Assembly: GCA_013396525.1 (NCBI GenBank)
Contig: VWYX01000750.1
Location: 62,001-126,000 of the forward strand
Direction: 5' to 3'
DNA: 64,000 bases
Source: Chaetorhynchus papuensis
Taxonomy: Eukaryota; Chordata; Aves; Passeriformes; Rhipiduridae
How positions within the stretch are numbered: the first letter of the stretch is position 1; every line of letters starts with the position of its first letter. Shown here piece after piece: positions 13,201 to 24,148 of this stretch. The notes beneath the pieces are model-generated. The model ran no database searches, was not told the DNA's origin, and was given only the letters and a program-made list of their open reading frames with translations. A program made the translations under genes and the position numbers.

Positions 13201-14619
13201 AAACCAGCATAAATTCATTAATTATTTGGATAAAATAAAATCTGTTTTATTATTGAATAAAAATTAAAATATAACAGAAAAAATTGCCTTGGCCAAGAAA
13301 CCATAAGCTGTTCTGTCTTCAGTTTTTATAATTACACTTATAAAGGCATAAAATAGGTAATCATGTAAATAATGAAATAATTTAAAATTATTGACTATAG
13401 TGACATTAAAACCACTAAAACACTGAAATTCTGGAACTGCTACAGAGCCACACTCTACAAAAGCTTTTAATGTCTTCAAACAATTTCAGTTTTACTTTTG
13501 AATCAGAACTGCCTCCCTGCCACTTTACAGTGTGTAAAAATTTAACATTTGCTCTATCATCTCTTCTCTGCCTATGTCCTAATTGCTTGTCAGGCAGAAA
13601 GTTGTCTCTCTGAAGTACTGTCCTCTTCATGACAGACAGCAACATTTCCATAGGATCTGCCAAAGATGAGATTATGCTGTAATTTCCCCAAACAGCTGTG
13701 TCTGCTTTGTTATGAATAGAAGCTGTCGGGGAGTGTATCCAAATCTTAGTTCTCACCCTTCCAAATCACATTAACAAAATTATCACATGCCTGGGTGAGC
13801 ACTTTTCCTCCACTTTTAATTAATTCCAATTGTACGTTACCCACTCCAAAAGGCTTATTGGCTTTTTTTTTTTTTAATATCCTAGTATCAGCTTTCAGCT
13901 TCTGTCACCATTAGAAACAGCTCTTCATGAAGATTTGGGCTTCCCAAGGAGATATGCCCAGCTCCTTTCCATCCAGCACTGTATTTATTTCATCTGTGTG
14001 CTCAGCTCTTGGCAGCGTGCAGCCCTGGCATTGGATGCGGTGGTATCTTCTCTCCCAGAAAAGGCCTCAGCGAGGCTCTGCCTGGTTTGCCAGTTCTCCC
14101 CTGTGGCGTTTCTTGGGACGACTGTGCATATCAGGAGGTGTCTGTTCATGCCAGTTTTCTGGAGTAACTGTAAAAAGAGCATCTGTTTCCCACCTCATAC
14201 AAATATATCCCTCATCTGCTTTCACCCGTCTTCCTGCATCACTGCACTGGTCACAAAACAGGAGTGTCTTTCTCGTGAGCCAAGATTTCTTCCTGAGGGT
14301 CTTTTTCTGCAGGAGTTTATCTGTGGGTGTTGTAATCCAAGACTCTCATCCTTTGGATGTGTGCTGCTTGTGCAGAAGGTAGCAGAGCTGGAGTGTGTGC
14401 TCAGCCCTTGTCCAGGATGCTCCAAGAGTTTAAGAACTTGGAGCTCTTGATCATGATAGCCTCTGAGGGAAATGGCTGGGGGCTTCTCACTTTGTGCTTT
14501 GAACTGAGTTGTGATCGAGCAGTTGTAGCTGCCTTCTGAGGACAAACACCCTGTCCCACCTCCTGACTCCTCTCTGAGTCATTGCCAGGCAGGCTGGGGC
14601 GCAGGTCCCCACATGTACC

Positions 14620-15000
14620 ACAGAACTGTGGAGTGGTTTGGGTTGAAAGGGTCCCTAAAGGTTTTCTAGTTCCAACCCCCTGCCATGGGCAGGAACACTT
14701 TCCACTAAACCAGGTGGAACTTAGGACACTAAGCCTGTCCTACCTGGCCTTGCACACTTCCAGGGAGGAAGCATCCACAACTTCTCTGGGCAACCTGTTC
14801 CAGTGCCTCACCACTCTCACAGTAAAGAATTTCTTCCTAATATCTGATATAAATCTCTCTTCTTTTAGTTTAAAACTATTTCCCCTTGTCCTGTGTCTAT
14901 CTGCTCGTGTAAGAAGTCATTCTCCCTCCTTTTTAAAAACTCCCTTTAAGTACTGAAGGGCTGCAATGAGGTCTGCCTTTTTTCTCCAGGTGAACAGCCT
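14620..15000 (-). mobile_element. CR1 LINE, 3' end, antisense orientation
   Basis: This is a well-preserved CR1 3' end on the minus strand. The plus strand shows GGAGTGGTTTGGGTTGAAAG (14650 area), CCCTGCCATGGGCAGGAACA, CACTAAACCAGGTGGAACTT, ACTTCTCTGGGCAACCTGTT, CCAGTGCCTCACCACTCTCA, AAGAATTTCTTCCTAATATC and CTCCAGGTGAACAGCCT, all in the expected order. It looks younger than the copies at 326 and 8295 and belongs to a different subfamily from the one at 326. The element is truncated at about 15000, and a TTTGG array lies 140 bp further on. Confidence 0.92.
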
Positions 15001-15142
15001 GCCTGTGTAATCCTGTTTCTTGGGCAGCACAACCCGTTGGGTTGAGAGCGTTTACCTTGCAGGAGCAGGCAGCCAATGGGGGATGCTGGCCCACGGCTGA
15101 CCTTCGGGAGCTACTGGCTCTGCCCCAGCAATTTACAAACCA

Positions 15143-15192
15143 TTTGGTTTGGTTTGATTTGGTTTGGTTTGGTTTGGTTTGGTTTGGTTTGG
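15143..15192. repeat. (TTTGG)10 pentanucleotide array
   Basis: Ten head-to-tail copies of TTTGG are visible, the third changed to TTTGA, followed by a T-rich tail (GTTTTTTTTATG). Such arrays are usually length-polymorphic. The G-pairs every five bases on one strand are too short for a strong quadruplex. Confidence 0.95.
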
Positions 15193-15639
15193 GTTTTTTT
15201 TATGATAGTATCAAGAGGCATCAGTTCAGTGGCAGATGGTTAATGAAGTGTTCAGGTGCTTCTCTTACACACTGTACTGAGTGATCAGCCTAAGCCATCC
15301 ACAGTGTTTCCAGAATGCCCAGATGGGTTTAGTGGATCTGGCTGTAAATATTCTGGTTTTAGACTTTCAGTACTGGGATGGGTAAGCAGCTGTAAAAATC
15401 TGCATTAGGAAATGTTTATAGAAGAAGCAAAATTCTCAACATCTTTCAGGTTTTGTTTCTTTATTTCCATTTTTATTTGTCCATGTGTTTTGATAATTCC
15501 TTTGCATATCTTATAATTATTGCTGTTCTATTTTTGTGGCAAATTGAAAACAGAACAACCAATAGTGTGGAAATCTTCACCATTTTTCTTTTCTTAATGC
15601 CTGTTGAGGATAACAGTATTTCTACACTGCTTGTTTAAC

Positions 15640-15654
15640 AAAAAAAAAAAAAAA
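15640..15654. repeat. poly(A) run, 15 bases
   Basis: An uninterrupted run of 15 A follows CTTGTTTAAC. No retroposon body was recognised in front of it. Confidence 0.8.
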
Positions 15655-18600
15655 GCACTGCTGTTACTATTCAGAAGCAGGCTGCTGCTTTCTTTTTCCG
15701 GCTAGTTTTATTTTATAAAATTGAGCTCTGCTGATGCAGTCCCTGCTGCAGGTCCTGGGGCAAAAATCATCCAGATCAGCTTCTCCTTCTTCCCGATGTC
15801 TCCAGAGGTTAGGGTGAGACCTGCTGGCCAAATGTAACTTGGAATGTAGTGGAGGAACTTCAATATCAGATGGGAAGAAACTCTTGTAGGCTCCTTTCCT
15901 AGATCATCATTAAATGGGCTTAGGTTTAAAATACAGTCTTGTAGGAGATAGACATCTTAGAAGGAAACTGATACTGCTGGAGTCAAACAGAAGTATTTAA
16001 TTCTGTTTCTGGCTCCTTGAACTTTTCTTCTCCCTGTGAGATTCATAGCTAACCATAGTCTGGTGGATATAATTTTGTTCTACTGTCTGGCATGTTCACA
16101 TCACTTTGTAAAGGGTTTTTTTTTCACAAACTCAGTTATTGCATCCTGCCAAGATGCTGTGACATGGAGAGCTATGGCTTCATTTTGTACTCTCAGTGAT
16201 TCAGAAGAGATATTTTTACACTATACAGTATCAAGAAAATATTATCCATATAAATCCTTACGTATACCAAGTCCAGTCTTCAAGATTGCGGACAAGTTTC
16301 TTGTCCAGAGTCCCCAGTGATATTCTGCTAAGTGATGTAGTGTTGTCTTTGTTGGGCTTGAGTCTCCTCTTACTCCCTTCTCCTGTGCTGAGGAGGGCAT
16401 CTGAAGAGTTAGGAGGTTCATATCCCTCTCATCTCAGAGCATTTCTGCACAGCAGGGAGTGACTTCAGATGTGTGTATGTCAGCCAACATCAGTCAAGAG
16501 AGGTGAGTAATAAAAAATAGAGGAAGAGCCAGCAGAACCCAGACACAGCTGAGTCTTTTCATCTCCCTGACTCCAAAGAGCATAGTGAAGTGGAGCCTGG
16601 ACAGTGCCATTTAAAATAAATTATCTTGCAGAAAATCCAAGCCAAAGCTTCTTAAATAGCAGCTATTTACAGAAGAATGATCAAATCTAAGGTCCCAAAT
16701 GTAACACAAAACCATGTATTTTACTTCCAAATGGGCCTATCACAATATGGAAATGTTCAACACGTTGACTGAACCAAGCTCCAAAGTTTGTATTCCTTAA
16801 CAGGAAAAGTGGATTAATAAGGTATTAATTTACATAGATGGTTGGTTATATTTTTATATTAATTTAGTAGGAGTTGTCTGCTATCAGTATGTTTTATAGC
16901 AGAATGGAGCCTTGTATTATTTACAATCATAGAGTCATTACTTTGTGTAGTCATTGTAATGGCAGCTGTAGAACATATTACAAAGTTAAGCAGGCAATAT
17001 TCTGCAAAAAAAGAAAATATCTTCGGGTAATTTTATGGATATTAATTGTAAGAATGTAGTGGGTTCTTCAAATCTGTGACATCCCTAATCTGAGTGTGGA
17101 TGTCACAAGAAGAGATGAAATTGGAGTGTTGGGTTCACAGAGTCTGTCATGAAAGGTGTTAGCATGAACCACCTTTCCAGAGTGCCTGTCCCTTCTCACT
17201 GGCTCTGGAGGAAGCACAGGAGCAATGTTAACTGCTTGAGATTAACCTCTGCCTAGACAGTATGTTATTGTCCCTTGTCTTTAATTCCGTGTCTCTGGCC
17301 AGCATTAGCAGCTCTGAGGGGTGAGTCTCAGCTGGCAGCATACAGAGGTTGAGCAGGGCCCTGTGTTTGAGAGGGGACAGGTCTTTCCTGACCCTCACGT
17401 TAATAAATTTTCACTAGCAACATTAAGCCAAAGTGCTTGGTCTGGTCTCTGAAGCACACCAGCACAGCCTGCGTACACTCTGTGGGTGAAGATGCTTTCA
17501 ATGAACACCCAGACCTGCACCCAAATACTGTAGACAGAGCACTGGACTTAATCAGCCCTCCTAAGTAATGCCCCTGTAAGCCCCTGGCTAGAAACCCAGC
17601 ACCGCTGGGAGTACCACAAGTGCTTTGAATTCCTCCTTCTGGGAACTGTGGAGCATGTTCCAATTTCCAGTGTCCACGTTACTTTATGATGAAGGGTATT
17701 GATGCCACGATGATTTTTGTCTTTTATACTCCTGTTATACCTTTTTACAATTTCTGTATTCTTGGTGCCTTTTGCCTACATTCTTGGACTTGTTTGTTAA
17801 GTTAGGAGACAAAACATTTTAGAAGCTTCGTAGTTAGGGATCAGTGTGTTCCATACCCCAAGGTCCTCTCCAGAACACATTTTGTAATCTGAGATAGAAC
17901 CATCCAGGGGAAGTTTCCTGGGAGGGCGAGGTGGGGCTCCTTAGAGCCTCTCATTGGGGAATTTTTGATGGATATGCTAATTAGTAAGACCTACTATGTT
18001 AAACCAGATCTTTTAGGAGGGCACATTGCAGTGTGCATGGAAGGGCATTTGACCTGGACGTAGTGAGCCTAAGGATCCTTAAAATAAATACCAAGATAAA
18101 ATCCCTTTTTCCCTTCTAACCATGTTTGACTCTTGATTTTAAGACCAGGAAAAGTCATCAGTATGAACACACAGTGTACAAGAAACATCTCAGAGAATGA
18201 ATTTAGGCATGGAATAGACAGAAATCTCACCTTCATCTTGTTGGAGGTGATAGAGGACAAAATCTGGGCTCCCAAAGCCACACGAGTGATGGAGACAAAA
18301 GGAGATGCACTGGATTGGGACTGGTGTATAATCCTCTATATTTAAAAATACACACATTCATCTGCGTCAGAAAAACTAAGTTTTTTCTTTGCAAGGCCTT
18401 CAGCCATGGCTTTTGCTTTCTTGGAATCTCTAGATCTGGCTAAGAAATGTCAAAGGGGATGGGGTGTCAGCACAAGAATGGCAGTGATTTCTACAAGGCA
18501 AGGAGAGAAACCCACAAACAACTTCTCTGGACCTGGAATTTTATTATTTATAGCTAATCTATAGCGATGCTATAAATGCTTCAGTAGCCACTCTTGGTGT

Positions 18601-18976
18601 AGTAATTGTTGAAGCAATACACAGATGTTTGGACCCTCAAGACTGGATCCCACCCTCACCTGGCTATTTTTGCCTATTTCCAGTTGTAAACCTATGTGTC
18701 TTGAAAACAGGAACAACCACTCTTCTAACCAGGACAGTTTTTGCAGTGTAACTTCTCAAGTCAGAGATCTGTGCTACACTAAGAATCTTTGCTGGGAGCA
18801 AAGCTGTGATTGAAACAGCATTTAGAGTGTTGGAAAACACTCTGTCCTGGGGTTATACCTGGCAGTGCTGTTGATTTTGACTTTGATTTAGTTAGCATGA
18901 TTCCTGACATGAGTGTAATGTTGTCTGTTTGTATTTTTTGTTTTATTTGTGTTTGGGTTTTTTTTTTTTCCCACAG

Positions 18977-19280
18977 GTTGTCTGGATTAACTGGCTCACA
19001 TTCAGAGGGAACTTGGCAGAAATATTTTGCTTTTGTTGAACCTCTCTACAGCACATCATAAAGAGTTCCTAGGTCCAGAAGCTGCCGAAAAGACAACTGA
19101 GCAGCAGAAAAATGTGACTCTGAGAAGAGACTTCAAACCTTCTGATGATGAATTTTCTATTGGTCGGTTCTAATTTAAATATATAACTGAAGCATGCATA
19201 AAAGTTAACCTGATAGGGAAAAACACCTTTTCATTAATTAGAACTGCCAAAAAAAAAAAAAAGAAGTCACCTGCTTCAAA
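18977..19280 (+). other. MTUS2: MTUS2 5' leader, part in first coding exon
   Basis: The exon begins after a long T tract and CCACAG at 18971-18976 and runs without a donor into the coding sequence. An in-frame TAG at 19239-19241, followed by 13 sense codons with no ATG, fixes 19281 as the first in-frame start. The start context has A at -3 (CAAAATGA), which is adequate. The leader contains four upstream ATGs and an internal run of 14 A just ahead of the start. The upstream noncoding exon or exons are outside the window or not recognisable. An alternative is that transcription begins within or just upstream of this exon, which the sequence alone cannot exclude. Confidence 0.75.
19112..19208 (+). 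promoter_or_regulatory. MTUS2: cluster of three short upstream ORFs
   Basis: Three short reading frames precede the MTUS2 start. ATG-TGA at 19112-19117 is a bare start-stop element. Tandem ATGs at 19145 and 19148 open a 13-codon frame that stops with TAA at 19184-19186. ATG at 19194 opens a 4-codon frame that stops with TAA at 19206-19208. All terminate before 19281. Upstream ORFs of this kind generally lower translation of the main frame, and start-stop elements can hold ribosomes. That this happens here is inference. Confidence 0.6.
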
Positions 19281-21572
19281 ATGAGTGTTCCACTAATTCC
19301 AAGCAAGTCATGTTATTCCCAGCTTCAGGACAACCGCAGTGAAATAAGAAACAATAATGAAAGCATAGTGAATGTTGGGGATACCAATGCCAACCAAATT
19401 GTAACAAAAGTTAGAACCACTGATGGGGATGTTAAGAAACATGATTTGACAGATGAAAGTGGGAATATATACTCTGGAGGAACAGAGAATGTTACTCATC
19501 TGCCTACAGAGCAGAATAAACTTCCGACCTTCAAAGACTCTCGGACCTGTCACACCAGTGTACAGGAAAGTAAGCTGCCCTCCACCACAAGCAGGGAAAT
19601 GGGGAAAGATTGTAGGACCAGCGAAGCTAAGGATATCTCAAGGCATATCAGGATTAGCCGAGGACAAAGTCTGTCCAATTTAAAAAGTAGCACAAATGAC
19701 GCCAACCTAGAGGTTGTCTCCAAAGGTGATGTTGACTTCACCCAGAACTTTTCTAAGGGAAAGATGTCCAGGACTGTGGAGGTGGAGAGAATAAAAAGGC
19801 TTTCTTTGGGAAGACCAAGTAAATTCTCTCCTCAGCCTGAAACATTTGCAAAAGACTGCGTTGGCCGCGTGTCATGTAAACGTCTGCTCTCTGCATCATT
19901 GGACTCCATTGACAGGTCTCACCACTTGGTAGGAAGTACAGAGAAATCACAAAAAACATCTACGGATCATTTTCTTGGGATGGTGTTTCGTCCACTTGAC
20001 AATACCTCAGAGGAAAATACTGTATTTTATTCCAAACCATCTACCTCAGGGAACAAGAAAACAAGTAAACCAGAAAATGTACCAAATGTTAGCATTGAAA
20101 GCACACTCCAAACTTCTCATTCTCAACATTCAACTGTTAAACTCAATGAGATTGCTAGTAAATCAGAAGCACAATTAGGTCAGGGTGATAAAAGTAAAAA
20201 ACTGGAGCTTAGGACTGCACCATCTCTACAATATAAAAATATGTGTCCACAAAAAATAGAGAGAATTATGCTGGTAGAGTTCCTGGGGTGTCCAAGAGCT
20301 GAAAATACAGCAGTGCAGGAACAGAAAAGCTCTGGGTCTGACACCCCAAAATTTCAAGTATCCCATTTTCATGACACCTGTAGTAAAGTAGAGGACCCAT
20401 TGTCAAGAGAGGTGGTAACTCATCCTGATGATAAATTACAAAGTGATAATATCACCATCAGCAGGGAAGGGAGAGGAAGCAGTGACAGTGATGACAGGGC
20501 AACCAGCCAGGCTGGTGAGGAATATTTTACTGATGAAGAAATGGAAACAATATTTCCACTCACCTGCAGTGGTAAATCCAGCATCAAAGTGACACCTAGA
20601 AAAAACAAAAATTTGCATGAAGTTGACACAGGTTGCGCTGAAACAGTTGGTGAACAGATATCTCCTACACATAGTATTAATCCACCTGACAGCAAACCTT
20701 TGAAAGTTAATGAGAATAAACTGATGCTAGTCAAAGAAAGCACTGAGGATGCTGTTGTGCCTGCTTCTGATCTCTCAGATCATCACAGAGCGCGCAGTAC
20801 AGAGACAGTGTCAAACCAACAACCTGACAGTCACAGCAGTGATATGGAAACCTCAAGTGTTTCAGCTTCAAGTAAAGAAACAGCTAATGTACAGAAACAT
20901 CCTCCAGAGGAAGCACCAGAGAGCTGTAACATTCCAACAAAGGCTGATGTCTTTTTATGTGTCCCAACTCCTGTGCGCCCGGTGGCAACACTGGACGTTA
21001 ATGGTCAGCCCACGCTATCAAACAGTGATTCGAAGGACCTTTATGCTCTTCGTGATGACAAACTGTCACCCTCCTCAGTCCTACCTCCCACTGACAGCAC
21101 ACAGTTGTTAAACATGTCCCCTAAAGTGCCTATCAAGACTGCCTGCAGCAGCGCCATCCCAAAACCTATCCTGGTCCACCCCAAGGGCTCCCTCACAGAT
21201 AAGGCCAGTGTGGACAGTGACGGCAGTGAAAAACTGGAGGAAGGCGTTGAGATGAAACCTGCCATACCCCGGCCCAAACCTGTGAGACCTAAAATCATCA
21301 CGTACATTAGGAGAAACCCTCGCTCGATAGAGCAGCTCGACCCTTTGTTCGCGCCGGCAGGGCTGCCCTTCGACGGCGCCGCGTGCAGCGTGCCCGTCTC
21401 TGCGGAACAGAAGGCGTCCAACGGAGGGGAGGCAAAACCTGCCAGCATCCTCTATGACAAGTTTAAACCCGACCTCCAGAAGCCAAGGCTCTTCGGTTCT
21501 GGACTAGTAGTGTCAGGAATTAGGCCCCCAGGCCATCACTTCAGTCCGATGAGCGAGAAATTTCTGCAGGAG
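19281..21572 (+). CDS. MTUS2: MTUS2 exon: N-terminal residues 1-764
   Basis: This exon encodes the long N-terminal half of MTUS2 (microtubule-associated tumor suppressor candidate 2, also TIP150 or CAZIP). The family protein tracks growing microtubule ends through EB1 and recruits the depolymerising kinesin MCAK; the C-terminal coiled coil is encoded outside the window. Identity rests on the start (MSVP, NNNESI, GDTNANQI within residues 1-41) and on the block RPKIITYIRRNP (669-680) through KFKPDLQKPRLF and SGIRPPGHHFSPMSEKFLQE (727-764), which match mammalian MTUS2 as I remember it. The middle is rich in Ser, Thr and Lys, lacks hydrophobic segments and looks disordered. An SxIP motif (S624-A-I-P627, flanked by Lys and Pro) is an EB-binding candidate. 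An acidic patch spans 400-422. There is no signal peptide. The exon ends in CAG GAG with donor GTAAGT at 21573, phase 0; reading on into the intron adds 36 codons before a stop at 21681. The related MTUS1 was considered and rejected. Confidence 0.95.
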
Positions 21573-21671
21573 GTAAGTTTCTGCAGCTTAGACAGCTGCT
21601 TTTGTGTGCCAAGTGGCGATCATTTGCTTATTTGCTGCTGCCAGAAGTTAGTTCTCAAACCTCAACTAAGA

Positions 21672-21815
21672 AATAAATCCTAGCTGTGACTGGAAGTTGT
21701 CACTGTGTTCTTCCAGTGTTTTCCAGAAAATGTCACCTGCTAGTATTACAAATAGGGATGTTTAGAAAGAAAAAGACACGCTGAATTGAATAAATGATTT
21801 TTTTTTTTTTTTTTT
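21672..21815 (+). terminator. MTUS2: possible intronic polyadenylation region
   Basis: Exon sequence read through the donor at 21573 stays open for 36 codons and stops with TAG at 21681-21683. Canonical AATAAA hexamers lie at 21672-21677 and 21789-21794, and the second is followed by 18 T at 21798-21815. A hexamer followed by a U-rich tract is the usual layout of a poly(A) site, although the T run begins closer to the hexamer than is typical. Use of the site would give an MTUS2 form ending at residue 800 without the coiled coil. Such hexamers also occur by chance in AT-rich introns. Confidence 0.22.
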
Positions 21816-22737
21816 GCTTGCCAAAGAATAGCTTTGGGAAATGATTGTAATTTGCCCACAGAGACTTTTCCTTCCTAATGGGGAAGTTGGCAGGTTTTTG
21901 TAGACAGAGCACTAGAGGTCTAAACTAATTCCATTCTGTTTAGCTACATTGAAACCCAGGGACTATCAGAGCTCTTTTTGGATTATACATATCATACAAA
22001 AGAAGATTTACTTTTGACTAATTTTAATGCTGTTTCTTACACTGACCTGCACCTCAAATAAGATTTTTTCTTTCCCCCGGAAAGCCATCCTGAGCAGCCA
22101 AAATGTGATGGAAATCCCTCTGGATGCCTCTGGCTCCGGATATATCGTGTTTCTGCCTTGCTAAGCTGGGCAGGAGCCTTGGTTTCCTGAAACCCCTTCT
22201 GGCAGGTCAGCACAGTGGAGGAACATGAGCTTGTTTGGTAGGTGGAGAAAGGACAGGGAGGAGCAAGCTACATTCATGTCTGTCATGTGCTCTTGCATCC
22301 ACTGCTTGGGTCTTGTGGTAGTTCATCAACCAAGCTTTTCATATAAACACTGAAGATAACACAAGTGATTTTATTTGAATGAGTCTTTCAAAAAAAAGGA
22401 TTTTTATTTTTGCTCTCTGTCATGTGGTATTATTTTATTGCCTTCCTCAGTTTACATAAAATATTGGTCCAAGGAACAGCATTAAAACAACTAATTTTGC
22501 GACAGTGTTAGCAGTCAAAATCTGGGGAATACCCAAATTAAGATACTGTGTGTGAGTGTAGATTGACCCTTCGGGCAAATTAAACAAAAACCTACTGAAG
22601 GGAGCAAGGATTATAGTTATTTCTCATCACAAACATGGAAAGAACAGTGCCTGCTGTCCTTTTTCCTCTAACTTCAGTTTCCAGCTCTGTCTCTTATATT
22701 TTATGTCCAGAGAATGAATCACTACAGTCTTTGGGAG

Positions 22738-22870
22738 CTTGTCTATTCCAGCCATCATTAGTATATCTTCACAATCACCTTGTAAGGTGAGGGAAAACTA
22801 CTGGGTCATTACAGTTTAATGCCTGGCAATGGAAATGAAAGCCAAAATGACCCAGACTGTGCACTGGCTG
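22738..22870 (-). repeat. possible MIR-like SINE remnant
   Basis: The words TTCACAATCACCTTGTAAGG (about 22768) and AATGACCCAGACT (about 22847) resemble the reverse complement of the MIR core, which reads roughly CTCACAACAACCCTGTGAGG followed by AAGTGACTTGCCCAAG. The stretch between them does not match well. This is a weak, eye-based call. Confidence 0.25.
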
Positions 22871-24112
22871 TTTGACTGTTTATAGGGTGGCATGACCCTC
22901 TGAAGACCACAGGTGTCTATGACAGTTGGGCTTCAGATAACCAGGCAGGATCAGCAGACACATCTGTGAACAAAGGACACATTCCTGTGCACTGCTGAGG
23001 GCTGCTTTTAGCATGAGAAGGACTCACGTTGTGGCAAGTCTGCAGCCTGGTTTTCTCTAGACTAGGGTTAGAAGTAGGACACCTATGGGCTAGAGAGGAT
23101 CCAAAGCATCTTCCCCTGTTCCTCCAAGAAATATGACTTTTGGTGGGTATTTCAACAAGGGAAAATCTGAACACAAGCAAGCTGCTTCTTCAGAGTAGCT
23201 GGATTGACTGGAGGAGAGGCTGAGAAGAAAAAGTCAAACTGCGGTTTGCATTATGAGTTTACATTAACCCAGGAGTCAGGAGCTGATAGCAGAAGGTGGG
23301 TGGAATTTGCTTTCTTGGACTGCCACCCTAAAAGAAATAACCTGGCTGTCCTGCCAGCTGGAGGAATACAAAGGGGCCTGATTTGTTTCCACATGGATCA
23401 AGAGAAAGGAGAATGATCAGCCCATGGAGATGAACAGATGCTTAGAAGAGCAGCTGTGCACAGTATGGGTTCATAGCAGATGAGTGATGTGTAATCTGAA
23501 GGAAACCAATTAGAATGCACTGAGATAGATCAAAATCAGTGTGCTGAAGGGAGAATGTTGAATACTCCGATGTTTTGGAGACAAGGACACTCTGGCGTGA
23601 TGGTCACTATCTTGGTTGGAGAAAAAGTCCCAGATTCACCTATTTCACACATGCAGTATGGTTTTTGGGCAGCTTTAACTAGCATTTTGTAGCTCCTTAT
23701 ATAGCTATGATAGTGTTAATAGCTGTTAAGAGTCAAACCTGTCATCTCTAAGCATCATTCAGCCAAGCGGTAGGAACAATTAAATATCCCTCTGGGTGCC
23801 AGGAGCTAGAAGAAATAGGAAAGTGCTGTCTCAGACAGGAGACTCCAGGAAAAGGCCTGGAGAACTCTCTGAGAAAGATTTGAGGGCTGCCTCTGTGCAG
23901 TGAAAAGCCTGCAGAGCTTCTTGAGCTGCCTGTGCCAAAGCCCACGCAGGGCAGCTCAGACAAAAATCTCAACTCCAGCACAAAGGCAGTCCCGCTGTGC
24001 TGAGGGGCTGGGTCCACAGCAGAGTTGAGATAAGGCTGAATGGGCAGCTGCCCCAGTGCTTTTCTTTAGAATATTTGCAGAGTGTGTAGGTAGATCTTTC
24101 ATGCCCATCTTC

Positions 24113-24148
24113 ATCAAAAAAAGAAAAAAAAAAAAGAAAATAAAACCT
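24113..24148. repeat. A-rich purine run
   Basis: A stretch of A interrupted by single G or T (AAAAAAAGAAAAAAAAAAAA and continuing) lies in otherwise mixed sequence. It may be a simple repeat or an old poly(A) tail; no element body was recognised upstream. Confidence 0.7.

Larger units (their letters stand above)
1..18976 (+). other. MTUS2: MTUS2 upstream intron (3' part only)
   Basis: This stretch ends in a strong splice acceptor: a run of T followed by CCACAG just before 18977. It is therefore read as intron lying between an upstream noncoding first exon (outside the window) and the first coding exon. Recognised contents are an A run at 70-87, CR1 copies at 326-622, 8295-8965 and 14620-15000, a nested palindrome at 10143-10247, a TTTGG array at 15143-15192 and an A run at 15640-15654. 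The blocks 623-8294, 8966-14619 and 15193-18976 look like unique AT-rich sequence; the open frames there (up to about 170 codons) resemble no family I know and are not bounded by convincing splice sites. No CpG island or obvious promoter was seen, so the transcription start probably lies further upstream. Confidence 0.7.

Noticed and set aside
13935..14450. Two overlapping plus-strand open frames of 151 and 171 codons
   Set aside because: Long frames in two phases over the same GC-richer stretch indicate low stop density rather than coding. They are rich in Cys, Ser, Phe and Leu and contain no recognisable domain.
19281..21683. A single-exon 800-residue gene
   Set aside because: The last 36 codons lie beyond a consensus donor (GAG|GTAAGT at 21573), and the protein continues in family order at 27461 and 37163. 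The extension is kept only as a possible intronic-polyadenylation form.
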